A stretch of 64,000 bases of DNA, taken from positions 310,001 to 374,000 of the forward strand of contig NZ_CP006951.1 of NCBI RefSeq assembly GCF_000830885.1, read 5' to 3'. A program made the position numbers and the translations under genes. Under the pieces are notes generated by a model. It was not told where the DNA came from. It searched no databases and saw nothing but the letters and a program-made list of their open reading frames with translations. The stretch's first letter is position 1, and the number at the start of each line of letters is the position of its first letter. This DNA is from Dehalococcoides mccartyi CG5. GTDB lineage: Bacteria > Chloroflexota > Dehalococcoidia > Dehalococcoidales > Dehalococcoidaceae. Below are positions 63,980-64,000 of the stretch, piece by piece.

Positions 63980-64000
63980 CAAGGCAGGTGTTTTTTTGAC

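Noticed and set aside
1-64000. Mobile elements, reductive dehalogenase genes, CRISPR arrays, prophage
   Set aside because: None seen: no transposase or integrase motifs, no regularly spaced repeats, no Tat-signal reductive dehalogenase; gene order and composition look like conserved core chromosome.

Overview
The window is bacterial chromosome, dense and syntenic, with no insertion sequence, prophage, CRISPR array, rRNA or tRNA that I can see. Protein sequences and gene order point to an organohalide-respiring Chloroflexota, Dehalococcoides mccartyi or a very close relative (recognised from memory of the family, not from a search). Codon use looks uniform throughout.

Layout. (1) 1-2452, minus: secA 5' end, prs, glyA. 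(2) 2586-7338, plus: family 4 uracil-DNA glycosylase, RNase J, FtsK, closed by a strong bidirectional terminator. (3) 7377-12388, minus: an untracked 49-aa ORF coupled to uvrB, then uvrB, ruvA, ruvC, yebC, acpS and an orphan NuoE-like ferredoxin. (4) 12625-20200, plus: a carbon-metabolism operon with carboxyltransferase, HacA/HacB-type aconitase, isocitrate dehydrogenase, malate dehydrogenase, a small helical protein, two-subunit fumarase and HIT protein. (5) 20197-22453, minus: NUDIX, ArgA-like acetyltransferase, NAD kinase, TatA-like membrane protein. (6) 22543-30986, minus: a complete nine-gene aromatic operon, aroF-aroB-aroD-aroE-aroK-aroA-aroC-pheA-tyrA, with most junctions overlapping. 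(7) 31507-51255, plus: one roughly 20-kb ribosomal superoperon (str without tuf, S10, spc, alpha, then rplQ-truA-rplM-rpsI), closed by a terminator. (8) 51331-63939, minus: a small membrane protein, then a 12-gene run joining an ABC-2 exporter, 5'-methylthioadenosine salvage (mtnA, mtnP), a short MetE-like methionine synthase, ahcY, metK and two sugar-phosphate enzymes.

The most interesting unlabelled signal is upstream of aroF (31028-31200, minus). There is a consensus promoter, a 21-codon leader peptide containing Phe-Arg-Asn-Tyr-Tyr-Tyr-Phe, and four mutually exclusive RNA segments ending in a terminator. This is the full architecture of ribosome-mediated transcription attenuation and would tie the whole aromatic operon to Tyr/Phe-tRNA charging. 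Its -35 box overlaps the -35 box of a divergent promoter for the ribosomal superoperon, which itself has two tandem promoters and a structured leader of about 280 nt.

Other points of note are predicted leaderless starts (uvrB, acpS, the aro leader peptide), a recurring extended -10 (TGn then TATAAT-like), a phosphohexomutase whose reading frame has no ATG/GTG/TTG at its true N-terminus, and the methionine-cycle operon built around a folate-independent-type methionine synthase. All functional names come from motif reading. Promoters and RNA structures are drawn by eye.
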